Shown here: piece by piece, positions 1 through 12,400 of the stretch
How positions within the stretch are numbered: position 1 is the first letter of the stretch
How the letters are laid out: each line of letters starts with the position of its first letter
Assembly: GCF_045679555.1 (NCBI RefSeq)
Contig: NC_092092.1
Span: 14,005,190-14,069,189, forward strand
From: Salvelinus alpinus
Lineage: Eukaryota > Chordata > Actinopteri > Salmoniformes > Salmonidae
Length of the DNA stretch: 64,000 bases
Reading direction: 5' to 3'
Position numbers and translations under genes: made by a program
The notes under the pieces: model-generated
Told to the model about the DNA's origin: nothing
The model's database searches: none
The model's input: only the letters and a program-made list of their open reading frames with translations

Positions 1-1518
1 GGCACGGCTAGCCCACTGACTTGGAGGGGGCCCAGCTAGCTAACTGACTTGGAGGGGGCCCAGCTAGCTAACTGACTTGGAGGAGGCCCAGCTAGCTTGA
101 CTTGGAGGGGGCCCAGCTAGCTAACTGACTTGGAGGGGGCCCGGCTAGCTAACTGACTTGGAGGGGGCCCGGCTAGCCCACTGACTTGGAGGGGGCACGG
201 CTAGCCCACTGACTTGGAGGGGGCCCAGCTAGCCCACTGACTTGGAGGAGGCACGGCTAGCTAACTGACTTGGAGGGGGCCCGGCTAGCTAACTGACTTG
301 GAGGGGGCCCGGCTAGCTAACTGACTTGGAGGAGGCCCAGCTAGCTAACTGACTTGGAGGGGGCCCGGGTAGCTAACTAACTTGGAGGAGGCCCAGCTAG
401 CTAACTGACTTGGAGGGGGCCCGGGTAGCTAACTGACTTGGAGGAGACCCAGCTAGCTAACTGACTTGGAGGGGGCCGGCTAGCTAACTGACTTGGAGGG
501 GGCCCAGCTAGCTAACTGACTTGGAGGGGGCCCGGCTAGCTAACTGACTTGGAGGGGGCCGGCTAGCTAACTGACTTGGAGGGGGCCCGGCTAGCTAACT
601 GACTTGGAGGGGGCCCGGCTAGCTAACTGACTTGGAGGGGGCCCGGGTAGCTAACTGACTTGGAGGAGGCCCAGCTAGCTAACTGACTTGGAGGGGGCCC
701 GGCTAGCTAACTGACTTGGAGGGGGCCCGGGTAGCTAACTGACTTGGAGGGGGCCCGGGTAGCTAACTGACTTGGAGGGGGCCCGGGTAGCTAACTGACT
801 TGGAGGGGGCCCGGGTAGCTAACTGACTTGGAGGGGGCCCGGGTAGCTAACTGACTTGGAGGGGGCCCGGGTAGCTAACTGACTTGGAGGGGGCCCGGGT
901 AGCTAACTGACTTGGAGGAGGCCCGGCTAGCTAACTGACTTGGAGGGGTCCGGCTAGCTAACTGACTTGGAGGGGGCCCGGGTAGCTAACTGACTTGGAG
1001 GGGGCCCGGGTAGCTAACTGACTTGGAGGGGGCCCGGGTAGCTAACTGACTTGGAGGGGGCCCGGGTAGCTAACTGACTTGGAGGGGGCCCGGCTAGCTA
1101 ACTGACTTGGAGGGGGCCCGGGTAGCTAACTGACTTGGAGGGGGCCCGGCTAGCTAACTGACTTGGAGGGGGCCCGGCTAGCTAACTGACTTGGAGGAGA
1201 CCCAGCTAGCTAACTGACTTGGAGGGGGCCCGGGTAGCTAACTGACTTGGAGGGGGCCCGGCTAGCTAACTGACTTGGAGGGGGCCCGGCTAGCTAACTG
1301 ACTTGGAGGAGACCCAGCTAGCTAACTGACTTGGAGGGGGCCCGGGTAGCTAACTGACTTGGAGGGGGCCCGGGTAGCTAACTGACTTGGAGGAGACCCA
1401 GCTAGCTAACTGACTTGGAGGGGGCCCGGCTAGCTAACTGACTTGGAGGGGGCCCGGATAGCTAACTGACTTGGAGGAGGCCCAGCTAGCTAACTGACTT
1501 GGAGGGGGTCCAGCTAGC
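1..1518. repeat. 28-bp tandem array (minisatellite)
   Basis: About 54 head-to-tail copies of a 28-bp unit with core cttggagggggcccggctag. The array runs off the left edge of the window. Units differ by few substitutions (cccggctag, cccgggtag, cccagctag, gcacggctag; ggaggag versus ggagggg), with rare 1-2 base indels. It is G-rich on the plus strand. No gene is seen in it. Confidence 0.97.
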
Positions 1519-1529
1519 TTCCTCGACCA

Positions 1530-1640
1530 TCTAGAGGAGGAGGAGGAAGAAGTGGAGGAGGAGGAGCAGGAAGAGGGGGAGGAGGAGGTGGAGGTGAATG
1601 AGGAGGTGGAGGATAAGGAGGAAGAAGAGGAGGGGGAGGT
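1530..1640. repeat. Purine-rich GGA/GAA tract
   Basis: About 110 bases of almost pure purine on the plus strand (gaggaggaggaggaagaag and variants), lying between the 28-bp and 36-bp arrays. It is low-complexity DNA. An open frame through it and the next array is not taken as coding. Confidence 0.9.
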
Positions 1641-1663
1641 CTAGAACAGAGCTGGGCAGGGGA

Positions 1664-3272
1664 TGGAAACACAGATGTAGATGGAAACACAGAGATCAGA
1701 CATCCATCTACTGTAGATGGAACCACAGAGATCAGACATCCATCTACTGTAGATGGAACCACAGAGATCAGACATCCGTCTACTGTAGATGGAACCACAG
1801 AGATCAGACATCCGTCTACTGTAGATGGAAACACAGAGATCAGACATCCGTCTACTGTAGATGGAACCACAGAGATCAGACATCCATCTACTGTAGATGG
1901 AACCACAGAGATCAGACATCCACCTACTGTAGATGGAACCACAGAGATCAGACATCCACCTACTGTAGATGGAACCACAGAGATCAGACATCCATCTACT
2001 GTAGATGGAACCACAGAGATCAGACATCCATCTACTGTAGATGGAACCACAGAGATCAGACATCCACCTACTGTAGATGGAACCACAGAGATCAGACATC
2101 CACCTAATGTAGATGGAACCACAGAGATCAGACATCCATCTACTGTAGATGGAACCACAGAGATCAGACATCCATCTACTGTAGATGGAAACAGAGATCA
2201 GACATCCATCTACTGTAGATGGAAACACAGAGATCAGACATCCGTCTACTGTAGATGGAACCACAGAGATCAGACATCCATCTACTGTAGATGGAAACAC
2301 AGAGATCAGACATCCATCTACTGTAGATGGAAACACAGAGACCAGACATCCACCTACTGTAGATGGAAACACAGAGATCAGACATCCATCTACTGTAGAT
2401 GGAACCACAGAGATCAGACATCCATCTACTGTAGATGGAACCACAGAGATCAGACATCCGTCTACTGTAGATGGAACCACAGAGATCAGACATCCGTCTA
2501 CTGTAGATGGAAACACAGAGATCAGACATCCGTCTACTGTAGATGGAACCACAGAGATCAGACATCCGTCTACTGTAGATGGAACCACAGAGATCAGACA
2601 TCCGTCTACTGTAGATGGAAACACAGAGATCAGACATCCATCTACTGTAGATGGAACCACAGAGATCAGACATCCATCTACTGTAGATGGAACCACAGAG
2701 ATCAGACATCCGTCTACTGTAGATGGAAACACAGAGATCAGACATCCGTCTACTGTAGATGGAACCACAGAGATCAGACATCCACCTACTGTAGATGGAA
2801 ACACAGAGACCAGACATCCATCTACTGTAGATGGAAACACAGAGATCAGACATCCATCTACTGTAGATGGAACCACAGAGATCAGACATCCATCTACTGT
2901 AGATGGAACCACAGAGACCAGACATCCATCTACTGTAGATGGAACCACAGAGATCAGACATCCGTCTACTGTAGATGGAACCACAGAGATCAGACATCCA
3001 TCTACTGTAGATGGAAACACAGAGATCAGACATCCATCTACTGTAGATGGAACCACAGAGATCAGACATCCGTCTACTGTAGATGGAACCACAGAGATCA
3101 GACATCCGTCTACTGTAGATGGAAACACAGAGATCAGACATCCGTCTACTGTAGATGGAACCACAGAGATCAGACATCCATCTACTGTAGATGGAACCAC
3201 AGAGATCAGACATCCATCTACTGTAGATGGCACCACTGTAGATCAGACATCCACATACTGTAGATGGCACCA
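1664..3272. repeat. 36-bp tandem array (minisatellite)
   Basis: About 43-44 copies of a 36-bp unit with core agatggaaccacagagatca. Main variants are aacc/aaac at the start and catccatc/catccgtc/catccacc inside. Because 36 is a multiple of three and the unit lacks stop triplets in several frames, long repetitive open frames occur on both strands. No splice sites, coding bias or domain support translation. Confidence 0.97.
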
Positions 3273-3664
3273 GAGTTCTCCTTAGAAGACAAGTTTTAGA
3301 CACTGTAGATAGCAGACATGAACGCAATAGTGGATACTGTAACAGAGAGAGATACTGTACATTTTGGCATACAGAGAAGGGTGTACTGGCCCTTAAATCA
3401 TTAAATCAGCCCCAGGTGAAAGACAGTACATAAGTTTGAGGCAGGGCCTACAACGGTTGACCAAATCAGTGGTTCTCAATTCTCTCCTCGGGGGCCCTCA
3501 GCCATTTCAGCGCTTCCACAGCTGATTCAACTTGTCTATTAACACATGGCATTTTAACAATATGCCTAGCCAGAACAATTAATGGTTTTTCAAAATGATC
3601 TAGAAATAAGCTTTGAGATGGAGAAAGGTCTTTATAGAACCTCTCTCCATAACGGTTCTATAAA
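3273..3664. other. Non-coding spacer
   Basis: I see no gene or named repeat in these 392 bases. The last part (about 3625-3664) is rich in 'tagaacc' and 'ggttcta' words. It continues at 4155 on the far side of the inserted element, so the two parts were one locus before the insertion. Confidence 0.5.
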
Positions 3665-4149
3665 TATCAGGTATCAAGGAAGTGCAGACTGTGTGAAGTA
3701 ACAAGGTTTATTGTAACAACAGGGACAGGAGAACGACAGGTCAAGGCAGGCAGGGGTCGATAATCCAGAGAGGGGCAAAGGTACAGGACGGCAGGCAGGG
3801 GCTGGGGCAGGCTCAGGGTCAGGTCAGGCAGAGGTCGGTAATCCAGAGTAGTGGGGCGAAGGTACAGGACGGCAGGCAGGCTCAGGTCAGAGACAGGCAG
3901 TGGTCGGACGGGTGGGTACAGGTTCAGGACAGGCAAATGTCAAAAACCAGGAGGACGAGAAAAAGAGAGACTTGGGAAAAACAAGAGCTGAGACAAACCG
4001 CTGGTAGGCTTGAACAAACAAGACGATCTGGCAACAGACAGACAGAAAACACAGGTATAAGTACACAGGGGATAATGGGGAAGATAGGAGACACCTGGAG
4101 GGGGGTGGAGACAAACACAAAGACAGGTGAAACAGATCAGGGCGTGACA
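3665..4149 (-). mobile_element. LTR-like element (probable solo LTR) with 5-bp target duplication
   Basis: Read on the minus strand, the element begins TGTCACGCCC and ends CCTGATA, 485 bp in all. It is flanked on both sides by the direct repeat ataaa (3660-3664 and 4150-4154). It is rich in 'ctgcctgccgtcctgtacct' words, and a minus-strand AATAAA lies near its far end. A TGTCACG start and a 5-bp duplication fit an LTR retrotransposon footprint. The start resembles one end of the element at 36814-37204. The family assignment is inference. Confidence 0.7.
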
Positions 4150-4234
4150 ATAAAGAACCGTAGAAAGGGTTCTATATGGCCCCAAAATGGGATGTAAGTC
4201 AGTTTAGGTGTTGAACCGTATATTAATATAAATC

Positions 4235-4960
4235 TATATATATTTTACCTTTATTTATACAGGTTTATACAGAGAGACCTGGTCCAATAGCAGCAGGGGG
4301 AACAACGTTTCAGACAAAATAACTTACTAATAACAACATTAAACAAAACTATAGACACACATACAGTACAACAATTACATATTACGTTAAAAAAACACAA
4401 ATGTCTTGACTTAAAAACAGCTGTCCTAAAGACAATGACACTCTTGTATGATATTTACATCGATCAAGTGTTTAAACTCCACCAACGTGACTAGATCATC
4501 ACATTTTAAAATGTTCAGGAGAGAATTCCAGGACCACGGAGCTGAGTAACTAAAACTATTTCTACCATGACCTGTTCTAATTCTTGTTACTGTTAGAAGC
4601 AAATGAGAACGGGACCGTAATTGATATTTATTTACCGACCTGACTAAAAAAAGAACAGAGATAAAATGGCATTTTACCCAATATGGCCTTATAAATCAGT
4701 GTATACCAGTGTTTAAGCCTACGTAAGGTCAATGACGACCAGCCAACAGCGCTGGAGAGATCACAATGATGTGTTAGACGTTTCTGATTTGTAATGAACC
4801 TGACGACAGCTTGATACACTGAATCAAGTGCTCTCAGGGAAGTGGTTATACCGTATACTGGGGGTGTTTGGGTAGTGGTTATACCGTATACTGGGGGTGT
4901 TTGGGTAGTGGTTATACCGTATACTGGGGGTGTTTGGAAATAGCCATGCAATAGTTTTTC
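4235..4960 (-). mobile_element. 3' end of an L2/Rex-like LINE, 5' truncated
   Basis: On the minus strand, a frame at 4628-4951 encodes a reverse-transcriptase C-terminal segment of the fish L2/Rex type; recognisable pieces are VYQAVVRFIT, THHCDLSSAVGWSSL and HWYTLIYKAILGK. A non-coding tail follows and ends in a minus-strand sequence like ataaataaaggtaaaat, as expected for a LINE 3' end. No catalytic YxDD part is present, so this is a dead 5'-truncated copy. A small 33-bp repeat sits at its broken end. Confidence 0.8.
4842..4938. repeat. 33-bp repeat, three copies, at the edge of the LINE
   Basis: Three almost identical 33-bp copies with core gtggttataccgtatactgg. The unit is 11 codons long, and on the minus strand the repeats stay in frame with the LINE reverse-transcriptase segment that follows. 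Confidence 0.95.
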
Positions 4961-5235
4961 AATACGGTCAAAACTGTTGTTTTACATGTGAACGTGTAGC
5001 TACTTTTTAAGTTACTAACCTAACAGTCAACTTGTACAATACGTTAGGAGACAAAGCAGATTTCGTTCTTCATTTCACCCGTCACATTATGACGCTTACC
5101 GTAGTTTCTCAGAACAGTCTGTCGCGTGATGGTTTGTAAATAACAACATGAGAAAAAGGGAGCAGCTGTGTCTTTGGTTTCACTTGCTAGTTATCTCAGT
5201 AACTGGCTGAATTAATAAGGAGACTGGGCATCCTA

Positions 5236-6128
5236 TGCAGTGCATTTGGAAAGTATTCAGACCCCTTCCCTTTAACCACATTTTGTTACGTTACAGCCTT
5301 ATTCTAAAATGGATTAAATGTATGTTTTTTTCCTCATCAATCTAAACACAATACCCTATAATGACAAACCGAAAACAGGTTTGTACAGAATTTTGCACAT
5401 TTATTACAAATAAAAACAGAAATACCTTATTTACATAAGTATTCAGACCCTTTGCTATGAGACTCAAAATTGTGCTCATGTGCATCCTGTTTCCACTGAT
5501 CATCCTTGATGTTTCTACAACTTGATTGGAGTCCACCTGTGGTAAATTCAATTGATTGGACATGATTTGGAAAGGCACACACCTGTCTATATAAGGTCCC
5601 ACAGTTGACAGTGAATGTCAGAGCACAAACCAAGCCATGAGGTTGAAGGAATTGTCCGTAGAGCTCCAAGACAGGATTGTGTCGAGGCACAGATCTGGGG
5701 AAGGGTACCAAAACATTTATACAGCATTGAAGGTCCCCAAGAACACAGTGGCCATCATTCTTAAATGGAAGAGGTTTGGAACCACCAAGACTCTTCCTAG
5801 AGCTGGCCGCCCGGCCAAACTGAGCAATCGGTGGAGAAGGGACTTGGTCAGGGAGGTGATCAAGAACCCGATAGTCACTCTGACAGAGCTCCAGAGTTCC
5901 TCTGTGGAGATGGGAGAACCTTCCAGAAGGAAAACCTTCTCCGTAGCACTCCACCAATCAGGCCTTTATGGTAGAGTGACCAGACGGAAGCCTCTCCTCA
6001 GTAAAAGGTGTATGAAAGCCCGCTTGCAGTTTGCCAAAAGGCACCTAAAGGACTCTCAGACCATGAGAAACAAGATTCTCTGGTCTGTTGAAACCAAGAT
6101 TGAACTCTTTGGCCTGAATGCCAAGCGT
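5236..6128 (+). mobile_element. Tc1-like transposon, left half only
   Basis: The left inverted repeat (gcagtgcatttggaaagtat, then tcagaccc) is followed by the typical spacer and the N-terminal part of a transposase. The match to the complete relative at 55788-57530 stops after 'ctgaatgccaagcgt'. The second half of the transposase and the right end are missing, so it cannot move. Classification rests on the terminal sequence and the transposase. Confidence 0.9.
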
Positions 6129-6155
6129 GTTTGGATTCGGTCTTGTGTCAGGTAA
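5637..6155 (+). pseudogene. Tc1-like transposase, truncated and catalytically broken
   Basis: The reading frame opens with MRLKELSVELQDRIVSRHRS, the first helix-turn-helix of Tc1-type paired-like DNA-binding domains. It continues through the GRP linker (RAGRPAKLSNRW, near residues 55-66) and the second helix-turn-helix, and reaches the start of the DDE catalytic domain. Full-length Tc1 transposases are about 340 residues; this stops at 172, and the last ~15 codons come from unrelated DNA. The first catalytic aspartate, normally in WSDETK, is valine here (WSVETK). It is therefore inactive on two counts. The start is the conserved methionine of the family. Confidence 0.9.
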
Positions 6156-6330
6156 ACTGTTGTGTCCTCACCTTTGGTCTAATAATGTTCCCATAATCTC
6201 CAAACTGTTCCCTTTCAATTGCTGCCATGGCTATGCATTTCATATTTCTTCTGTAAATAACAATTCAATTTAGTCCTATCCATAGAGGCCATTTACCACG
6301 AGTGTAAAGGGTTAATGGTTATTTATGGAA

Positions 6331-6474
6331 CCTTAGGAAACAGGTCTTTATAGAACCATGAAGGTTCCATTTAGAACCTCAAGAGCATGGTTCTCTATAG
6401 AACCTTAGGAAACAGGTCTTTATAGAACCATGAAGGTTCCATTTAGAACCTCAAGAGCATGGGTCTCTATAGAA
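6331..6474. repeat. 72-bp tandem duplication, palindrome-rich
   Basis: Two near-identical 72-bp copies made of short inverted words (tagaaccatgaaggttcca; ctctatagaacc). The array of 39-bp units begins immediately after. Confidence 0.85.
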
Positions 6475-6482
6475 CCTTAGGG

Positions 6483-9400
6483 GAGCTAGAAACACAAGCA
6501 TTTAGCTACGTATTACTGTTGGAGCTAGAAACACAAGCATTTAGCTGGGTATTACTGTTGGAGCTAGAAACACAAGCATTTAGCTAGGTATTACTGTTGG
6601 AGCTAGGAACACAAGCATTCAGCTGGGTATTACTGTTGGAGCTAGAAACACAAGCATTTAGCTGGGTATTACTGTTGGAGCTAGAAACACAAGCATATTG
6701 CTAGGTATTACTGTTGGAGCAAGAAACACAAGCATTTAGTTAGATATTACTGTTGGAGCTAGAAACACAAGCTTTTAGTTAGGTATTACTGTTGAAGCTA
6801 GAAACACAAGCATTTAGCTAGGTATTACTGTTGGAGCAAGAAACACAAGCATTTAGCTAGGTATTACTGTTGGAGCTAGAAACACAAGCATATTGCTAGG
6901 TATTACTGTTGAAGCTAGAAACACAAGAATTTAGCTAGGTATTACTGTTGAAGCTAGAAACACAAGCATTTAGCTGGGTATTACTGTTGGAGCTAGAAAC
7001 ACAAGCATTTAGCTGGGTATTACTGTTGGAGCTAGAAACACAAGCATTTAGCTACGTATTACTGTTGGAGCTAGAAACACAAACATTTAGCTACGTATTA
7101 CTGTTGGAGCTAGAAACACAAGCATTTAGTTAGGTATTACTGTTGAAGCTAGAAACACAAGCATTTAGCTACGTATTACTGTTGGAGCTAGAAACACAAG
7201 CATATTGCTAGGTATTACTGTTGAAGCTAGAAACACAAGCATTTAGCTAGGTATTACTGTAGGAGCTAGAAACACAAGCATTTAGCTACATATTACTGTT
7301 GGAGCTAGAAACACAAGCATATTGCTAGGTATTACTGTTGAAGCTAGAAACACAAGCATTTACCTAGGTATTACTGTAGGAGCTAGAAACACAAGCATTT
7401 AGCTGGGTATTACTGTTGGAGCTAGAAACACAAGCATTTAGCTGGGTATTACTGTTGGAGCTAGAAACACAAGCATTTAGCTACGTATTACTGTTGGAGC
7501 AAGAAACACAAGCATTTAGCTGGGTATTACTGTACTGTTGGAGCCAGAAACACAAGCATTTAGTTAGGAATTACTGTTGGAGCTAGAAACACAAGCATTT
7601 AGTTAGGTATTACTGTTGGAGCTAGAAACACAAGCATTTAGCTGGGTATTACTGTTGGAGCTAGAAACACAAGCATTTAGCTGGGTATTACTGTTGGAGC
7701 TAGAAACACAAGCATATTAGCTAGGTATTACTGTTGGAGCTAGAAACACAAGCATTTAGCTGGGTATTACTGTTGGAGCTAGAAACACAAGCATTTAGCT
7801 ACGTATTACTGTTGGAGCAAGAAACACAAGCATTTAGCTAGGTATTACTGTTGGAGCTAGAAACACAAGCATTTAGCTGGGTATTACTGTTGGAGCTAGA
7901 AACACAAGCATTTAGCTGGGTATTACTGTTGGAGCTAGTAACACAAGCATATTGCTAGGTATTACTGTTGGAGCAAGAAACACAAGCATTTAGTTAGGTA
8001 TTACTGTTGGAGCTAGAAACACAAGCATTTAGCTGGGTATTACTGTTGGAGCTAGAAACACAAGCATATTGCTAGGTATTACTGTTGGAGCTAGAAACAC
8101 AAGCATTTAGCTGGGTATTACTGTTGGAGCTAGAAACACAAGCATTTAGCTGGGTATTACTGTTGGAGCTAGAAACACAAGCATTTAGCTACGTATTACT
8201 GTTGGAGCAAGAAACACAAGCATTTAGCTAGGTATTACTGTTGGAGCTAGAAACACAAGCATTTAGCTGGGTATTACTGTTGGAGCTAGAAACACAAGCA
8301 TTTAGCTGGGTATTACTGTTGGAGCTAGAAACACAAGCATTTAGCTGGGTATTACTGTTGGAGCTAGTAACACAAGCATATTGCTAGGTATTACTGTTGG
8401 AGCAAGAAACACAAGCATTTAGTTAGGTATTACTGTTGGAGCTAGAAACACAAGCATTTAGCTGGGTATTACTGTTGGAGCTAGAAACACAAGCATTTAG
8501 CTACGTATTACTGTTGGAGCTAGAAACACAAGCATTTAGTTAGGTATTACTGTTGAAGCTAGAAACACAAGCATTTAGCTACGTATTACTGTTGGAGCTA
8601 GAAACACAAGCATATTGCTAGGTATTACTGTTGGAGCTAGAAACACAAGCATTTAGCTAGGTATTACTGTTGGAGCTAGAAACACAAGCATATTGCTAGG
8701 TATTACTGTTGGAGCTAGAAACACAAGCATATTGCTAGGTATTACTGTACTGTTGGAGCTAGTAACACAAGCATATTGCTAGGTAGTACTGTTGGAGCTA
8801 GAAACACAAGCATATTGCTAGGTATTACTGTTGGAGCTAGAAACACAAGCATATTGTTAGTTATTACTGTTGGAGCTAGAAACACAAGCATATTGTTAGG
8901 TATTACTGTTGGAGCTAGAAACACAAGCATATTGCTAGGTATTACTGTTGGAGCTAGAAACACAAGCATATTGTTAGTTATTACTGTTGGAGCTAGAAAC
9001 ACAAGCATATTGCTAGGTATTACTGTTGGAGCTAGAAACACAAGCATATTGTTAGTTATTACTGTTGGAGCTAGAAACACAAGCATATTGTTAGTTATTA
9101 CTGTTGGAGCTAGAAACACAAGCATATTGCTAGGTCTTACTGTTGGAGCTAGAAACACAAGCATATTGCTAGGTATTACTGTTGGAGCTAGAAACACAAG
9201 CATATTGCTAGGTCTTACTGTTGGAGCTAGAAACACAAGCATATTGCTAGGTATTACTGTTGGAGCTAGAAACACAAGCATATTGCTAGGTATTACTGTT
9301 GGAGCTAGAAACACAAGCATATTGCTAGGTATTACTGTTGGAGCTAGAAACACAAGCATATTGCTAGGTATTACTGTTGGAGCTAGAAACACAAGCATAT

Positions 9401-12400
9401 TGCTAGGTATTACTGTTGGAGCTAGAAACACAAGCATATTGTTAGTTATTACTGTTGGAGCTAGAAACACAAGCATATTGCTAGGTATTACTGTTGGAGC
9501 TAGAAACACAAGCATTTAGCTAGGTATTACTGTTGGAGCTAGAAACACAAGCATTTAGCTGGGTATTATTGTTGGAGCTAGAAACACAAGCATTTAGCTG
9601 GGTATTACTGTTGGAGCTAGAAACACAAGCATTTAGCTGGGTATTACTGTTGGAGCTAGAAACACAAGCATTTAGCTGGGTATTACTGTTGGAGCTAGTA
9701 ACACAAGCATATTGCTAGGTATTACTGTTGGAGCAAGAAACACAAGCATTTAGTTAGGTATTACTGTTGGAGCTAGAAACACAAGCATTTAGCTGGGTAT
9801 TACTGTTGGAGCTAGAAACACAAGCATTTAGCTACGTATTACTGTTGGAGCTAGAAACACAAGCATTTAGTTAGGTATTACTGTTGAAGCTAGAAACACA
9901 AGCATTTAGCTACGTATTACTGTTGGAGCTAGAAACACAAGCATATTGCTAGGTATTACTGTTGGAGCTAGAAACACAAGCATTTAGCTAGGTATTACTG
10001 TTGGAGCTAGAAACACAAGCATATTGCTAGGTATTACTGTTGGAGCTAGAAACACAAGCATATTGCTAGGTAGTACTGTTGGAGCTAGAAACACAAGCAT
10101 ATTGCTAGGTATTACTGTTGGAGCTAGAAACACAAGCATATTGCTAGTTATTACTGTTGGAGCTAGAAACACAAGCATATTGCTAGTTATTACTGTTGGA
10201 GCTAGAAACACAAGCATATTGCTAGTTATTACTGTTGGAGCTAGAAACACAAGCATATTGCTAGGTATTACTGTTGGAGCTAGAAACACAAGCATATTGC
10301 TAGGTATTACTGTTGGAGCTAGAAACACAAGCATATTGTTAGTTATTACTGTTGGAGCTAGAAACACAAGCATATTGCTAGGTATTACTGTTGGAGCTAG
10401 AAACACAAGCATATTGCTAGGTCTTACTGTTGGAGCTAAAAACACAAGCATATTGCTAGGTATTACTGTTGGAGCTAGAAACACAAGCATATTGCTAGGT
10501 ATTACTGTTGAAGCTAGAAACACAAGCATATTGCTAGGTATTACTGTTGGAGCTAGAAACACAAGCATATTGCTAGGTATTACTGTTGGAGCTAGAAACA
10601 CAAGCATATTGTTAGTTATTACTGTTGGAGCTAGAAACACAAGCATATTGCTAGGTATTACTGTTGGAGCTAGAAACACAAGCATATTGCTAGGTCTTAC
10701 TGTTGGAGCTAGAAACACAAGCATATTGCTAGGTATTACTGTTGGAGCTAGAAACACAAGCATATTGCTAGGTATTACTGTTGGAGCTAGAAACACAAGC
10801 ATATTGCTAGGTATTACTGTTGGAGCTAGAAACACAAGCATATTGCTAGGTATTACTGTTGGAGCTAGAAACACAAGCATATTGCTAGTGTATTACTGTT
10901 GGAGCTAGAAACACAAGCATATTGTTAGTTATTACTGTTGGAGCTAGAAAACACAAGCATATTGTCTAGGTTATTACTGTTGGAGCTAGAAACACAAGCA
11001 GTATTGTCTAGGTTATTACTGTTGGAGCTAGAAACACAAGCATATTGCTAGGTCTTACTGTTGGAGCTAGAAACACAAGCATATTGCTAGGTATTACTGT
11101 TGGAGCTAGAAACACAAGCATATTGCTTAGTGTCATTACTGTTGGAGCTAGAAACACAAGCATATTGTCTAGTGTATTACTGTTGGAGCTAGAAACACAA
11201 GCATATTGTTAGGTATTACTGTTGGAGCTAGAAACACAAGCATATTGCTAGGTATTACTGTTGGAGCTAGAAACACAAGCATATTGCTAGGTATTACTGT
11301 TGGAGCTAGAAACACAAGCATATTGTTAGTTATTACTGTTGGAGCTAGAAACACAAGCATATTGTTAGTTATTACTGTTGGAGCTAGAAACACAAGCATA
11401 TTGTTAGTTATTACTGTTGGAGCTAGAAACACAAGCATATTGTTAGTTATTACTGTTGGAGCTAGAAACACAAGCATATTGTTAGTTATTACTGTTGGAG
11501 CTAGAAACACAAGCATATTGTTAGGTATTACTGTTGGAGCTAGAAACACAAGCATATTGCTAGGTATTACTGTACTGTTGGAGCTAGAAACACAAGCATT
11601 TAGCTAGGTATTACTGTTGGAGCTAGAAACACAAGCATATTGTTAGTTATTACTGTTGGAGCTAGAAACACAAGCATATTGCTAGGTATTACTGTACTGT
11701 TGGAGCTAGAAACACAAGCATATTGCTAGGTATTACTGTTGGAGCTAGAAACACAAGCATATTGCTAGGTATTACTGTTGGAGCTAGAAACACAAGCATA
11801 TTGCTAGGTATTACTGTTGGAGCTAGAAACACAAGCATATTGTTAGTTATTACTGTTGGAGCTAGAAACACAAGCATTTAGCTAGGTATTACTGTACTGT
11901 AGGAGCTAGAAACACAAGCATTTAGCTGGGTATTACTGTTGGAGCTAGAAACACAAGCATTTAGCTGGGTATTACTGTTGGAGCTAGAAACACAAGCATA
12001 TTGTTAGTTATTACTGTTGGAGCTAGAAACACAAGCATATTGTTAGTTATTACTGTTGGAGCTAGAAACACAAGCATATTGCTAGGTATCACTGTACTGT
12101 TGGAGCTAGAAACACAAGCATATTGCTAGGTATTACTGTTGGAGCTAGAAACACAAGCATATTTTTAGGTATTACTGTTGGAGCTAGAAACACAAGCATA
12201 TTGCTAGGTATTACTGATGGAGCTAGAAACACAAGCATATTGTTAGGTATTACTGTTGGAGCTAGAAACACAAGCATATTGCTAGGTATTACTGTACTGT
12301 TGGAGCTAGAAACACAAGCATATTGCTAGGTATTACTGTTGGAGCTAGAAACACAAGCATATTTTTAGGTATTACTGTTGGAGCTAGAAACACAAGCATA

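Noticed and set aside
1..1518. CRISPR-like array (28-bp repeats)
   Set aside because: Units are contiguous with no unique spacers, and the DNA is clearly vertebrate. It is a minisatellite.
1641..3285. Repetitive proteins (TEIRHPSTVDG-type and SIYSRWMSDLC-type) in the 36-bp array
   Set aside because: Unit length is a multiple of three and frames are open on both strands. No signal, splice or coding bias supports expression.
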